A stretch of 64,000 nucleotides of DNA from Rhodococcus sp. RD6.2 (GCF_001040705.1 NZ_CVQP01000009.1:292139-356138); one strand, 5' to 3'. Numbered from the stretch's first letter, positions 8,941 through 17,455 are shown. Program-made: numbers and translations. The notes: generated by a model from the letters alone, not told the origin.

Positions 8941-9537
8941 TCACTCGACGGACCGCGCGTGGATGACCCTGAGCTCGCCACGCGTGACAGCGTGCACGGT
9001 CGACACCTCCCATGACGTGGTCTTCGTCCACCGCTCGAACGCGAGCCGACCGCTTCTGTCGGCGGTCGCATAGTCCGTATATTCCATCGATCCGGACGGT
9101 GGCGTACCGGTCGTTCCCTCCGCGGTGAACTGAACAGCACCGGACTTGACCTGCCGGTACACGCGGTTGTCGAGAGCCACTTCTTCGCCGGGCTCGAGGC
9201 AGGTTCCCTCGCACGGCGTCCACAGCGTCATCTCCAGTTCGCCCTCTTCGTACTCGACCGTGAGCCGGCGACGGCCGTTCGGGCCGGCGAGCAGGTGCTC
9301 GTGCCAGCGAAATCCCTCCTGGTCGAAGTTGATCGTGCCGCTGACGACGTGGTCGACACCGGTGCACGAGACGATGTCACCGACACCGATCCGGAGCGGG
9401 TCGTAGCCCTCCGGTGTGGTGGCTGGCGAAGGGGCCTGTGGTTGCGCACCGAGAGTGCTTGCGTGCCGGACACGTATGACGTTTCCCGCGATCGAGATCA
9501 GAACCAACAGGGCGAGTAGAAGAATCACGATACCCAT
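8941..9537 (-). CDS. Membrane-anchored DUF4178-type protein
   Basis: Starting at the ATG at 9537, the protein opens with a strong membrane helix (MGIVILLLALLVLISIAGNV). A basic stretch and a Pro/Ala linker follow, then a beta-rich domain with LRIGVGDIVSCTGVDHVVSG and HEHLLAGPNGRRRLTVEYEE. These match the beta-barrel style of DUF4178. An in-frame start at 9660 would hide the helix behind an Arg-rich tail overlapping the next gene, so 9537 is preferred. The C-terminal domain is probably cytoplasmic. DUF4178 genes often accompany spermidine-synthase-like or phage-shock genes, but none is present here. Confidence 0.65.
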   Translation of the reverse strand: MGIVILLLALLVLISIAGNVIRVRHASTLGAQPQAPSPATTPEGYDPLRIGVGDIVSCTGVDHVVSGTINFDQEGFRWHEHLLAGPNGRRRLTVEYEEGELEMTLWTPCEGTCLEPGEEVALDNRVYRQVKSGAVQFTAEGTTGTPPSGSMEYTDYATADRSGRLAFERWTKTTSWEVSTVHAVTRGELRVIHARSVE

Positions 9538-9571
9538 CCCGACAGTGTTCCCCTCGCGTTGAACTCGACAC

Positions 9572-10609
9572 CTACTGCGGCCTGTTGGGCGATCGGCGAA
9601 CAGGACCGGACAGCTGCTTCGGACTCGCCCCATGAATCTCAGCTGAGCTGCGCGCCTCACCGTCGACCCTTGTCCGCTCGTGGATCCAGCCGAGGTGATC
9701 CCTCAGCTCCTGCGGCCCGTGCACGACGAAGCGGCAATCCATCGCGAGCAGCCGAATCGCCAGCCACTCCACTGTGTCCGACGCGCTGCGCCATCTGGTG
9801 GCATCCGCCTCCGACGTGAGCTCACCGTCACCGAGGTGATCACGCAACCGCACCTGCGCGACCTCGAGCGAGAGCCGCAGCGTCACATCTGCCCGGTACG
9901 TCGGCGCCATCGCGAGTTCGGCGCGTTCGAGGTGCGCGAGCACCTCCTCAGCGGGCATGAGCTCGCGTGCGCGAGCCCCGGTGCCTCGCGGTGCGGAGAT
10001 CCGGTCCGCCCGGAACTGGCGCCAGTCGTCGCGGTCGAGGTCGAACGCGACGAGATACCACCGGTTATGCACGGTCACCAGCCGCTGCGGTTCGACGTGT
10101 CGGGCGCTGAGACTGCCGCCCCGATCCTCGTAGTCCAGGCGGACTCGTTCCCGATTCGCGATCGCGGCCGAGAGCACGGTCAGGACGTCCGCGTCGACCG
10201 TGTTCCCCGACGAGCGTGCCCACGGAACGGCAGCAGCACCCAAGGCGCGCACCCGGTGCCGTAGCCGGGCGGGGAGCGACTGGCTCAGCTTGGTGAGCGC
10301 GCGGACGCCGGCGTCCTCGAGTTCGGGCAGGCCATGGACTGCGATTGTGCGCAGCCCGAGCGCGACGGCGATGGCCTCGTCGTCCTCGAGGAGTAGCGGT
10401 GGCATCGACGTTCCCGCCACCAAGCGGTACCCGCCGTGGGCACCGAGGTCGGCGTCGACGGGATAGCCCATCTCACGCAGCCGGTCGACATCTCGGCGAA
10501 CCGTGCGATGCGTGACCTCCAGTCGCGCGGCGAGTTCGCTGCCGGACCAGGTGCGAGGGGTCTGGAGCAGTGACAGCAGGGTGAGCAGGCGTGAGGTGGG
10601 TCCGGCCAT
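9572..10609 (-). CDS. WYL-domain transcriptional regulator with HTH_11 domain
   Basis: Residues 1-60 form a DeoR/HTH_11 winged helix (LLSLLQTPRTWSGSELAARL, then TVRRDVDRLREMGYPVDAD). The WYL domain is centred on HVEPQRLVTVHNRWYLVAFD, and a WCX-like C-terminal extension follows (LAMDCRFVVHGPQELRDHL). The ATG at 10609 places the helix at the usual distance. It diverges from a VOC-family gene with about 95 bp between the starts. An imperfect dyad in that gap makes the VOC gene its likely target, as is common for this regulator type. Confidence 0.88.
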   Translation of the reverse strand: MAGPTSRLLTLLSLLQTPRTWSGSELAARLEVTHRTVRRDVDRLREMGYPVDADLGAHGGYRLVAGTSMPPLLLEDDEAIAVALGLRTIAVHGLPELEDAGVRALTKLSQSLPARLRHRVRALGAAAVPWARSSGNTVDADVLTVLSAAIANRERVRLDYEDRGGSLSARHVEPQRLVTVHNRWYLVAFDLDRDDWRQFRADRISAPRGTGARARELMPAEEVLAHLERAELAMAPTYRADVTLRLSLEVAQVRLRDHLGDGELTSEADATRWRSASDTVEWLAIRLLAMDCRFVVHGPQELRDHLGWIHERTRVDGEARSSAEIHGASPKQLSGPVRRSPNRPQ

Positions 10610-10629
10610 TCCCACATTCTCCGGCATAT

Positions 10630-10661
10630 CTAGGACAGGATCAGACCTATTTCGTGTCTAG
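10630..10661. promoter_or_regulatory. Imperfect dyad in the WYL/VOC divergent promoter
   Basis: CTAGGACA at 10630-10637 and TGTCTAG at 10655-10661 are inverted repeats apart from one extra G in the left arm, with about 17 bp between them. It is the only clear symmetry in the short region between the WYL regulator and the VOC gene, and it fits binding by a dimeric regulator controlling both. The assignment is by position only. Confidence 0.35.
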
Positions 10662-10703
10662 CGTCGGGGTCACACCAGCGAAAAGCCTCGAAAGGAACCG
10701 AAC

Positions 10704-11228
10704 ATGTCCGATCTGCGCAACGGCACTCCGACCGGCTACACGAGCGTCGCCCCCTGGGTCGTCACCGCCGACACCGGCGCTTTCCTCGACTTCGTCTCCG
10801 ATGTGTTCGGCGGCGAAGAGCTCGCCCGAGTGTCGACCGAGGACGGATCGATCGGTCACGGAGAAATCCGGGTCGGCGACACCGTCGTGCTGGCCTTCGA
10901 TCGACGGCCGGAGTGGCCGGCCATGCCGAGCCTGCTGCGCGTGTTCGTTCCGAACGCGGACGAGGCGTTCGCGAAGTCGCTCGCCGCCGGCGCCGAGGTG
11001 GTCACCGAGCTGGGCGACAGCGCGTTCGGGCAGCGCGGAGGGCGCATCAAGGATCCGTTCGGCAACATCTGGTGGGTGACGAGCCATGTCGAGGACGTCC
11101 CTGAGGACGTGATGTGGCAGCGGATGCAGGACCCCGTTTACGCCGAGCAGATGCGAGTGGCACAGGCGACCCTCGACGCCGAGCTGAGCGGCCTCGCGCA
11201 AGGACGCAGCAGCGCGCCGATGCGCTGA
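10704..11228 (+). CDS. VOC/PhnB-like glyoxalase-fold protein
   Basis: 174-aa protein of the vicinal oxygen chelate superfamily, PhnB-like branch. It shows SVAPWVVTADTGAFLDFVSD at the N-terminus and the closing DPFGNIWWVTSHVED motif. A helical C-terminal extension (residues ~135-174) is longer than in a minimal domain. Substrates of this branch are mostly unknown and range from antibiotic binding to methyltransferase-like roles. AAAGGAA precedes the ATG. It is divergent from, and probably controlled by, the WYL regulator. Confidence 0.82.
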   Translation: MSDLRNGTPTGYTSVAPWVVTADTGAFLDFVSDVFGGEELARVSTEDGSIGHGEIRVGDTVVLAFDRRPEWPAMPSLLRVFVPNADEAFAKSLAAGAEVVTELGDSAFGQRGGRIKDPFGNIWWVTSHVEDVPEDVMWQRMQDPVYAEQMRVAQATLDAELSGLAQGRSSAPMR

Positions 11229-11245
11229 CCTCTTGGCCCTGTCAA

Positions 11246-11905
11246 TCACCCGTTGATGATGGTCAGGTTGGCCATGCTGTGCAGAGAGGAAACATCTGTG
11301 ACGTGTGATCCGGAGAGTTCGAGCATTCCCAGATGCGGCAAGCCGGCCAGTGGCGAGACGTCCGTGACCGAGGTTCCCTCGAGGTCGAGCGAGGTCAGGC
11401 CCGTCAGGCCCGCCAGTGCAGCCACGTCGACCACCTCGGTCTCCGCGAGTTTGAGGCAGGTGAGGCGGCTCAGGCCTCCCAGGGGGTCGACGTCCCGGAG
11501 TGGCGTCCAGCGCAGGTCCAGAAACTCCAGTCCGGCCAGACCGGCAAGCGGGGACACATCACTGACTTCCGTTCCGCTGAGATAGAGGTGGGTGAGACTG
11601 TTCAGGCCCGCCAACGGGGACACGTCCCGCACAGGCGACCAACGTAGGTCGAGCCTCTGCAACGCGGTCAGCGTCGAAAGCGGGCGAAGATCGATCACTA
11701 CCTCCCCGTGCAATCGCAGTTCGGTCAGGTTCGACAGTTCGGACAACGGGGCCAAGTCCGTCGCGGGCAGCTGATCAAGTTCGAGGAACTCGGTCCGGGC
11801 GATGGCTTCGGAATCCAGAGGTGTCGAGCTCGGACGCCCCAGCTGCGCGTTCACCGCAGCAAGCACACCAGCCGCCCCGCGGCGCGCGCTACGTCTCGGG
11901 CTCAT
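11246..11905 (-). CDS. Leucine-rich-repeat protein (internalin-type repeats)
   Basis: From residue ~50 to the end the protein consists of about seven tandem ~22-residue leucine-rich repeats. Examples are LSNLTELRLHGEVVIDLRPL, LNSLTHLYLSGTEVSDVSPL, LAGLEFLDLRWTPLRDVDPL and LTGLTSLDLEGTSVTDVSPL. The pattern resembles Listeria internalins. There is no signal peptide, LPXTG or transmembrane segment, so the product is probably cytoplasmic and binds a protein partner. Such cytoplasmic LRR proteins are rare in Mycobacteriales. The nearly identical repeats suggest recent expansion. Confidence 0.85.
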   Translation of the reverse strand: MSPRRSARRGAAGVLAAVNAQLGRPSSTPLDSEAIARTEFLELDQLPATDLAPLSELSNLTELRLHGEVVIDLRPLSTLTALQRLDLRWSPVRDVSPLAGLNSLTHLYLSGTEVSDVSPLAGLAGLEFLDLRWTPLRDVDPLGGLSRLTCLKLAETEVVDVAALAGLTGLTSLDLEGTSVTDVSPLAGLPHLGMLELSGSHVTDVSSLHSMANLTIING

Positions 11906-12143
11906 CGTTCCGATCCTTCGCCTGTTCGGGACATGGTCCGGCGGGTCACGCTCCCCGGGAGGGCACGTGCAGCGGAAGTGGGCATCTCAGATCGCACCCG
12001 CACAGTATGCGAGTGCCCTACGGCAGCCAGTTCGCTCGGACCGTCGTGATTGCCCCCCGACAGGCTGAGGTTGGTCAAGCTATCGGCGCAGGTTGGCGGA
12101 TTTTCCGTGCCGCGGGACGGCGCCGTCGACGTAGGCTGGCGAC

Positions 12144-13022
12144 ATGGGGAAATGGACCCCTCGCGACATCGCCGACCAGACCGGCCGCACCTTCGTGGTG
12201 ACCGGCGCGAACAGTGGGCTCGGGGCGGAGGCGGCGACGGCGCTCGGGGCCGCGGGCGCGACCGTGATCCTGGCCTGCCGCAACGTCGACAAGGCCGGCC
12301 CGGTGGCCGCGCGGATCGGCGCGAACGCCGAGGTGCGTCGGCTCGACCTCGCCGACCTCTCGTCGGTGCGTGAGTTCGCGGACGGGGTCGAGCAGGTCGA
12401 CGTGCTGATCAACAATGCCGGCGTCATGGCGGTGCCGAAGTCGACCACCGTCGACGGCTTCGAGATGCAGTTCGGTACGAACCATCTCGGGCACTTCGCG
12501 CTGACCGGACTGCTCCTGGACCAGATCGCCGACCGGGTGGTGACGATGTCGAGCGCGGTACACCGGATGGGGTCCATCAGCCTCGACGATCCGAACTGGC
12601 AGCGACGGCGATACAACCGGTGGTCGGCGTACGGGCAGTCGAAGCTGGCGAACCTGATGTTCGCCTACGAGCTGGACCGGCGGTTGTCGGCATCCGGATC
12701 CTCGGTGAAATCGCTTGCCGCGCACCCTGGTTACGCGCGGACCGGACTCCAGAGTCACACCCAGTCGGTCTGGGATCACGTGATGGTTGTCGGCAACCTG
12801 TTCGGGCAAAGCGCCGCGATGGGCGCCCTGCCCGAGCTGTATGCGGCCACCGACGATTCGGTGGCGTCCGGCAGCTACATTGGTCCGGACGGGCCGTTCG
12901 AACAGCGCGGGCACCCCAAGGTGGTCGGTTCGTCCGGCAAGTCCCACGACCGGGCCGTCGCGGCGTCGCTGTGGGCCGAGTCGGAGCGACTCACCGGCGT
13001 CACCTATCGGTTCGGGAAGTAG
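12144..13022 (+). CDS. SDR family oxidoreductase (retinol dehydrogenase-like)
   Basis: A complete classical SDR. It has the cofactor loop VVTGANSGLG, VLINNAGVM, the catalytic Ser in VVTMSSAVHRMG and the YxxxK motif in SAYGQSKLANL. AHPGYARTGL follows beta-6. At 292 aa it matches the actinobacterial branch annotated as retinol or protochlorophyllide-like dehydrogenases. The Arg after CRN suggests NADP(H) preference. A VOC gene begins 10 bp downstream, so the two are probably one operon. The substrate is unknown. Confidence 0.87.
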   Translation: MGKWTPRDIADQTGRTFVVTGANSGLGAEAATALGAAGATVILACRNVDKAGPVAARIGANAEVRRLDLADLSSVREFADGVEQVDVLINNAGVMAVPKSTTVDGFEMQFGTNHLGHFALTGLLLDQIADRVVTMSSAVHRMGSISLDDPNWQRRRYNRWSAYGQSKLANLMFAYELDRRLSASGSSVKSLAAHPGYARTGLQSHTQSVWDHVMVVGNLFGQSAAMGALPELYAATDDSVASGSYIGPDGPFEQRGHPKVVGSSGKSHDRAVAASLWAESERLTGVTYRFGK

Positions 13023-13031
13023 GGTGCGAAC

Positions 13032-13559
13032 GTGATTCGTCGACTCAACCACGCGGTCCTGTTCGTGTCGGACCTGCAGCGCAGCGTCGCCTTCTATCGC
13101 GATGTGCTCGGCTTCCGTCCGCTGCCGGGAGGTTTCGCCGGGGCAGCGTTCCTGCAGGCCGCGGGGTCCGCCAACGACCACGACCTCGGCCTGTTCCAGA
13201 GCCCCAACGGCCCGGGGGTACGTAAGCCGGGCGACGTCGGTCTCTATCACCTGGCCTGGGAGGTCGGGACGCTCACCGAGCTCGGGGAGATCGCCGAAAG
13301 GCTGGTTGCCGCAGACGCGCTGACCGGGGCGAGCAACCACGGCTCGACCAAGGCGCTGTACGCCCGCGACCCCGACGGCATCGAGTTCGAGGTGTGCTGG
13401 CTGGTTCCCGACGACCGGGTCGAGGAGGAGTTGGTGCCGGGGATGCCGCCGACCCGGCCGCTGGACATCGCCGCGGAGATCGAACGCTACGGCGCCGACA
13501 CCCTCGGTGGCCCGCGCACCGACCCGTCCGTGTGGCAGCGGGTCTTCGCGGGCCGCTGA
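13032..13559 (+). CDS. VOC-family (glyoxalase/extradiol dioxygenase-like) protein
   Basis: 175-aa VOC domain protein. LNHAVLFVSDLQRSVAFYRD holds the first metal-ligand His, DVGLYHLAWEVG the second and ARDPDGIEFEV the Glu ligand. This is the order seen in extradiol-type dioxygenases and glyoxalases. It is probably co-transcribed with the upstream SDR. The stretch from about 13105 to 13310 recurs almost unchanged at 18223-18428 in a truncated copy, so this gene is the intact source or sister of that fragment. Confidence 0.85.
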   Translation: MIRRLNHAVLFVSDLQRSVAFYRDVLGFRPLPGGFAGAAFLQAAGSANDHDLGLFQSPNGPGVRKPGDVGLYHLAWEVGTLTELGEIAERLVAADALTGASNHGSTKALYARDPDGIEFEVCWLVPDDRVEEELVPGMPPTRPLDIAAEIERYGADTLGGPRTDPSVWQRVFAGR

Positions 13560-14005
13560 GGGTGCTGGTGGCGCCGGCATCTCGGGTTCTTCTTCTGTTG
13601 GTCGCCATGCGCTGTGCCAACTACTGGCAAGTTGCCAACCACGGTGGGGATTCACCGCAACTGTGAATCCCCAACACAGTTGACAATTGCCGATGCTCTG
13701 ACCTGCGGGGTGACAAGTGTCGTGACCACGACCGGTCGCGATCGCGTCAACATGGTTGGCAGTTGTTCGCGGGTCCGACGAGCGGCTTCGTGTGGCCCGC
13801 GACTCGGCCGCTCGTCGTCGAGCGCGGTCGCGGCTACGTCCCCGCCGTCCTGCCGAGCGGCCGAGTTGCACACCTGGCGCTCGGTTCACCCGAGCCTTCT
13901 TCGCAGGACTGGAAGCGGCTATGGACCCGGAACGGTTCAGTATGTTGTGCCTGCGGCATCTGTGTGCGCGGTGCGGCCGGGGCAGCGAGATCGGATGGAG
14001 TGGTG
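13560..14005. other. Gene-free interval with overlapping inverted repeats before blaI-like gene
   Basis: I see no credible gene here. Positions 13625-13682 hold three compact inverted repeats. TGGCAA-G-TTGCCA lies at 13625-13637. GGGGATTCAC pairs with GTGAATCCCC (13646-13655 with 13663-13672). CAACTGTG pairs with CACAGTTG (13658-13665 with 13675-13682). The last two share bases and cannot form together, as in RNA switches or attenuators. The rest reads like decayed coding DNA without clear homology. The interval is upstream of the BlaI/M56 pair and could include its promoter. Confidence 0.5.
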
Positions 14006-14371
14006 ATGAAAGGGCTGGGATCGCTGGAGAACCAGGTGATGACTGTGCTGTGGGAGGTCCCCGACGCGCTGTCGGTTCACGAACTGGTCGATCAACTCGG
14101 TCGGGAGCAGCGGACTCCGGCCTACACCACGGTATTGACGGTGGTGACGCATCTGTGGGAGAAGGGTTGGGTTCAGCGGGAGAAGGTCGGCCGACGCTAT
14201 CAGTATCGCCCTAGTCGTTCCCGTGCCGAGGCGACCACCGATCTGTTGCGTGAAATCCTCGACGCCAGTCCCGACGCCACCAGCGCGCTGCTGCACTTGG
14301 CCCGCACCGCCAGTGCGCGCGAGGTCGAAGCGCTGCGGCAGGGGCTGTCCGCCGGTGAAGACACTCCATGA
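14006..14371 (+). CDS. BlaI/MecI/CopY family transcriptional repressor
   Basis: 121-aa penicillinase-repressor family protein. The winged helix includes LGSLENQVMTVLWEVPDALS, HELVDQL, then AYTTVLTVVTHLWEKGWVQR and the wing GRRYQYRPSRS. A helical dimerisation tail follows. The ATG at 14006 follows GGATGGAG; a longer open frame upstream has no homology. Its stop overlaps the start of an M56 membrane protease by 4 bp, the arrangement of BlaI-BlaR1 type signalling pairs. In that system the protease triggers inactivation of the repressor. No beta-lactamase is adjacent. The next gene is a secreted dipeptidase-like enzyme. Confidence 0.9.
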   Translation: MKGLGSLENQVMTVLWEVPDALSVHELVDQLGREQRTPAYTTVLTVVTHLWEKGWVQREKVGRRYQYRPSRSRAEATTDLLREILDASPDATSALLHLARTASAREVEALRQGLSAGEDTP

Positions 14372-15324
14372 TCCTGCTCATCGCGCTGGTGGCTGCCGGC
14401 ATGGCGCTGGCCATGATCGCGCCGGTGGTCTTGTCTCGCGTCGATTTCGGTGGCGCTCCGGTGGTGGGGATCGTGGCCTGGCTCGGTGCGGTGGTCGCGA
14501 TGATCGGTGTCGGCGCGCTGGCGCTGATCGCCCTGGCCTGGCCGGGTGATCCACCGGGAAATTCGCGTGCGGGCGCCGTGGTGCAGAGTCTGGCCGCGGT
14601 CGAGCCGACCATCGTCACCTGGACAGCGGAACTGATAAGGCCGGTTGCCTTCCTCGGTTTCGTCGTTCCCGCCATACTCGTGACACGAGTCTCCGTCGTT
14701 CATTTGCAGCGAGGATTGGCGCTGCGGCGGCGGCACGCGGAACTGATCGGGCTGCTCGGCCGCGTCGATCCGGGAGGCGCGGGGCTGGTCTGGCTCGACC
14801 ATCCGGTGCCGTTGGCCTACAGCGTTTCTGGGCGCGACGGGTATGTCGTGGTCACAGACGGGCTCGCGCGCTGTCTTACTGAGGCCCAGTGGCATGCGGT
14901 GCTCGCCCACGAGCGTGCGCATCTACGGGGGCGCCACCATCACATCCTTGGTGTATGCCAGGTTCTCGCCAGCGCATTCCCGCGGATTCCACTGCTCGCC
15001 GCTGCGCCATCGGCACTGACAACGCTGGTCGAACTCGCCGCCGATCGCAGCGCCGCGGTCCGCACCGATCCGCAGTCGCTCTGCAGTGCCTTGCGCACCG
15101 TGGCCGTACACGGGGGAGCTGTGCCTGTGTCGATCTCGGTGTCGGAGCCGGACGATGACTCGTTGACGGTGCGTCTGGAATGCCTGGCGGCGGCACCGGA
15201 GTGTCGTTCGGCGTCCCGGCGCCGGGCAGCGAGGGCTCTGGTGGGGGCGATGTTGCTGGTACCGGCCTGTTCGGCGATCGCGGTCGGGCTCGGTTCCGCG
15301 GCAGCGACTGTGGCCCTGATCTGA
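14368..15324 (+). CDS. M56 family membrane metallopeptidase (BlaR1-like, no sensor domain)
   Basis: Integral membrane protease with the zinc motif HERAH (residues 181-185) and a probable third ligand in VELAADRSA (Glu222). Membrane helices occur at about 1-22, 30-58, 92-112, 195-215 and near the C-terminus. At 318 aa it lacks the extracellular penicillin-binding sensor domain of classical BlaR1. This is normal for the short actinobacterial M56 proteins found with BlaI. It overlaps the repressor gene by 4 bp. The likely role is relaying a cell-envelope signal by degrading or releasing the repressor. Confidence 0.88.
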   Translation: MILLIALVAAGMALAMIAPVVLSRVDFGGAPVVGIVAWLGAVVAMIGVGALALIALAWPGDPPGNSRAGAVVQSLAAVEPTIVTWTAELIRPVAFLGFVVPAILVTRVSVVHLQRGLALRRRHAELIGLLGRVDPGGAGLVWLDHPVPLAYSVSGRDGYVVVTDGLARCLTEAQWHAVLAHERAHLRGRHHHILGVCQVLASAFPRIPLLAAAPSALTTLVELAADRSAAVRTDPQSLCSALRTVAVHGGAVPVSISVSEPDDDSLTVRLECLAAAPECRSASRRRAARALVGAMLLVPACSAIAVGLGSAAATVALI

Positions 15325-15339
15325 AAGCGCCACGAAAAA

Positions 15340-15354
15340 ACTATCCTTCATAGT
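15340..15354. promoter_or_regulatory. Candidate BlaI-type operator ACTAT-N5-ATAGT
   Basis: A perfect 5-bp dyad with a 5-bp spacer sits in the short AT-richer gap between the M56 gene and the dipeptidase gene, 84 bp before the latter's start. BlaI-family operators are short A/T-rich dyads with CTA/TAG or ACA/TGT half-sites. Position and shape suggest repression of the dipeptidase by the upstream BlaI homologue. No identical copy was seen before the blaI gene itself. Confidence 0.4.
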
Positions 15355-15437
15355 AGTTTGGCGGCCGGGTTGCCTTAGGCGTCCTGGGATTCGACTGCGC
15401 CCAAAGTGAAGCAGTCCTAGGTCGGAAGTGAGAAGTC

Positions 15438-17390
15438 TTGCGTTTCACCGTTGCCCGCCCACGACACACGCGCTGGAGGCCGGTACTGGTCGCCGCAACC
15501 CTGGTCGCCGCGGGCCTCGCCGGGTCCAGCTCGGGACTCGCCACAGCCGACCCCGGGCAGACGCGCTATTCGCTGGTCAACGGCTGCTTCCAGATCGACA
15601 CCCCGGCCGGGCAGCTGGTTCCGTCGGCGGGCCCGTACCGGCTGCACGCAACCACTCTCGGTGAGTACCTTTTCTACGGGCGCGGTGGTGAGGTACTCGA
15701 GGACTCTGCGCAGTCGATCGAGCCCGCCGAGGCACCCTCGGATGCCGCAGTGTGGAAGGTGGACGGTTCCGGCGCAAGCGGGTTCACGATCACCAACGCT
15801 GCAACGGGAAAGAGCACGTCCGCCACCTTCACCCCGGAGACCGGCTGCGCGGACTTCCCTGAGGCACAGTCGGGCGCCACCGGGACACCGGGTCCCGGCG
15901 TGGCTGCCGACGGCTCGATCCAGGGCACCATCGACGCGCACGCACACATCACCGCCTACGAGTTCATGGGCGGGAACTTCCATTGCGGCCGCCCGTGGCA
16001 CCCCTACGGGGTGGAATACGCGCTGCCCGACTGCGCGCAATACCGCACCGGTACCAACGGCGTGATCGCGAACTTCCTCGATCACGGCGAACCCGCCCAC
16101 AACTCCGACACCGGTGGCTGGCCCACCTTCCGCGACTGGCCGAAGCCGTCCGTACTCACCACCGAAGGTGCCTACTGGACCAGTATCGAGCGGTCCTGGA
16201 AGGCGGGCCTGCGTGTGATGACAGTGGACCTCGTGGACAACGAGTCGCTGTGCACCATGATGACCGACCGCCGAAACCCGTGCGACGACATGACTTCCGT
16301 GCGCATCCAAGCCGCCGGGCTGCACGCGCTGCAGGACTACATCGATGCACAGGCAGGTGGTCCCGGGCAGGGCTTTTTCCGCATCGCCACCGACCCGGAC
16401 CAAGCACGACGTATCGCCGCGTCCGGCAAACTCGCCGTGGTGTTGGGCATGGAGCTGTCCAATCCACTGGGGTGCGGGGTACTACTCGGGCAGCCCGAGT
16501 GCACGCGGGCCGATGTCGATCGCCGGCTGATCGAACTCAGAGAAATCGGTGTCAGCAGCTTCTTCCCGGTCCACAAATTCGACAACGCGTTCGGCGGCAC
16601 GAAAATGGACAGCAACCTGACCGGGTTGCTGGTCAACGCCGGCAACTTCATGCAAACCGGCACCTTCTGGAATGTGCAGCCCTGCCCCGGTGCCGACCAC
16701 GACAGCACGCAGCCCTCGGTGCCAGCTGGTGGGGATGTCAACCAGTTCCTCGCACATCTCACCGGTCCGTTTATCGGAGGTGCACCACTGCCGCTCTATC
16801 CGGCCGGGCCGCACTGCAATGCCCGCGGTTTGACGGACCTCGGCGAATATCTGATCAACAGAATGATCGACCACGGGTTTCTCATCGAGGTGGATCACCT
16901 GAGTGAAGCGACCGCCGACGAAGTGATGGCCATCATCGAAAAGCGCGGCTATTCCGGTGTGATCTCCTCACACGGCTGGGATTCGGAGAAGACCACTGCG
17001 AGGGTCTATGCCGCGGGTGGTTTCGCCACACCCTACGCCAGCGAGCCGGCAACCTTCCTGCGCTCCTGGCGTGAGGCGCGTGCCATGTCCCGCCCTAGTG
17101 GCGACTTCGGTTTCGGCTTCGGCTCCGACATGAACGGCATCGCCGGCCAGGGCGCGGCACCCGGAGCGGGAACGATCCAGTACCCGTTCACGTCGCATGA
17201 TGGGCGGGTGACATTCGACCAGGAACGGTGGGGTGAGCGCACTTTCGACTTCAACACAGATGGCACCGCCACATATGGGGCTTATGCGGATTGGCTCGAG
17301 GCGGTCCGGGTGCTCGGCGGCCCGGATGTCATGGCCGATGTGTTCCGTGGCGCCGAGATCTACCTGAGAATGTGGGAAGGCGTCAGGTGA
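15438..17390 (+). CDS. Secreted M19-like (renal dipeptidase-like) metal-dependent hydrolase
   Basis: 650-aa exported protein with a TTG start. It has a basic start, hydrophobic VLVAATLVAAGLAGSSSGLA and cleavage near ATADPG. Residues ~43-150 form an N-terminal beta domain. The amidohydrolase barrel starts with the metal motif TIDAHAHIT (residues 166-170). Further family blocks are KLAVVLGMELSNP, LIEVDHLSEATADEVM, VISSHGW and GFGFGSDMNG. Paired Cys residues suggest disulfides outside the cell. Membrane-dipeptidase relatives cleave dipeptides with D-residues and, in mammals, carbapenems. Placement next to BlaI/M56 suggests a role in wall peptide turnover or beta-lactam response, which is inference. 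Confidence 0.8.
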   Translation: MRFTVARPRHTRWRPVLVAATLVAAGLAGSSSGLATADPGQTRYSLVNGCFQIDTPAGQLVPSAGPYRLHATTLGEYLFYGRGGEVLEDSAQSIEPAEAPSDAAVWKVDGSGASGFTITNAATGKSTSATFTPETGCADFPEAQSGATGTPGPGVAADGSIQGTIDAHAHITAYEFMGGNFHCGRPWHPYGVEYALPDCAQYRTGTNGVIANFLDHGEPAHNSDTGGWPTFRDWPKPSVLTTEGAYWTSIERSWKAGLRVMTVDLVDNESLCTMMTDRRNPCDDMTSVRIQAAGLHALQDYIDAQAGGPGQGFFRIATDPDQARRIAASGKLAVVLGMELSNPLGCGVLLGQPECTRADVDRRLIELREIGVSSFFPVHKFDNAFGGTKMDSNLTGLLVNAGNFMQTGTFWNVQPCPGADHDSTQPSVPAGGDVNQFLAHLTGPFIGGAPLPLYPAGPHCNARGLTDLGEYLINRMIDHGFLIEVDHLSEATADEVMAIIEKRGYSGVISSHGWDSEKTTARVYAAGGFATPYASEPATFLRSWREARAMSRPSGDFGFGFGSDMNGIAGQGAAPGAGTIQYPFTSHDGRVTFDQERWGERTFDFNTDGTATYGAYADWLEAVRVLGGPDVMADVFRGAEIYLRMWEGVR

Positions 17391-17455
17391 CGAACGGCTG
17401 CCTGCGCGGCTCTCGGGGGTGAAATAGCGCCGCCCTCCATGAGTGCTGCCGCCAG

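Noticed and set aside
12075-13889. 604-codon open frame on the minus strand
   Set aside because: It lies antisense to a complete SDR gene and a VOC gene, has Arg/His-rich composition and no family motifs; it is a by-product of high GC.
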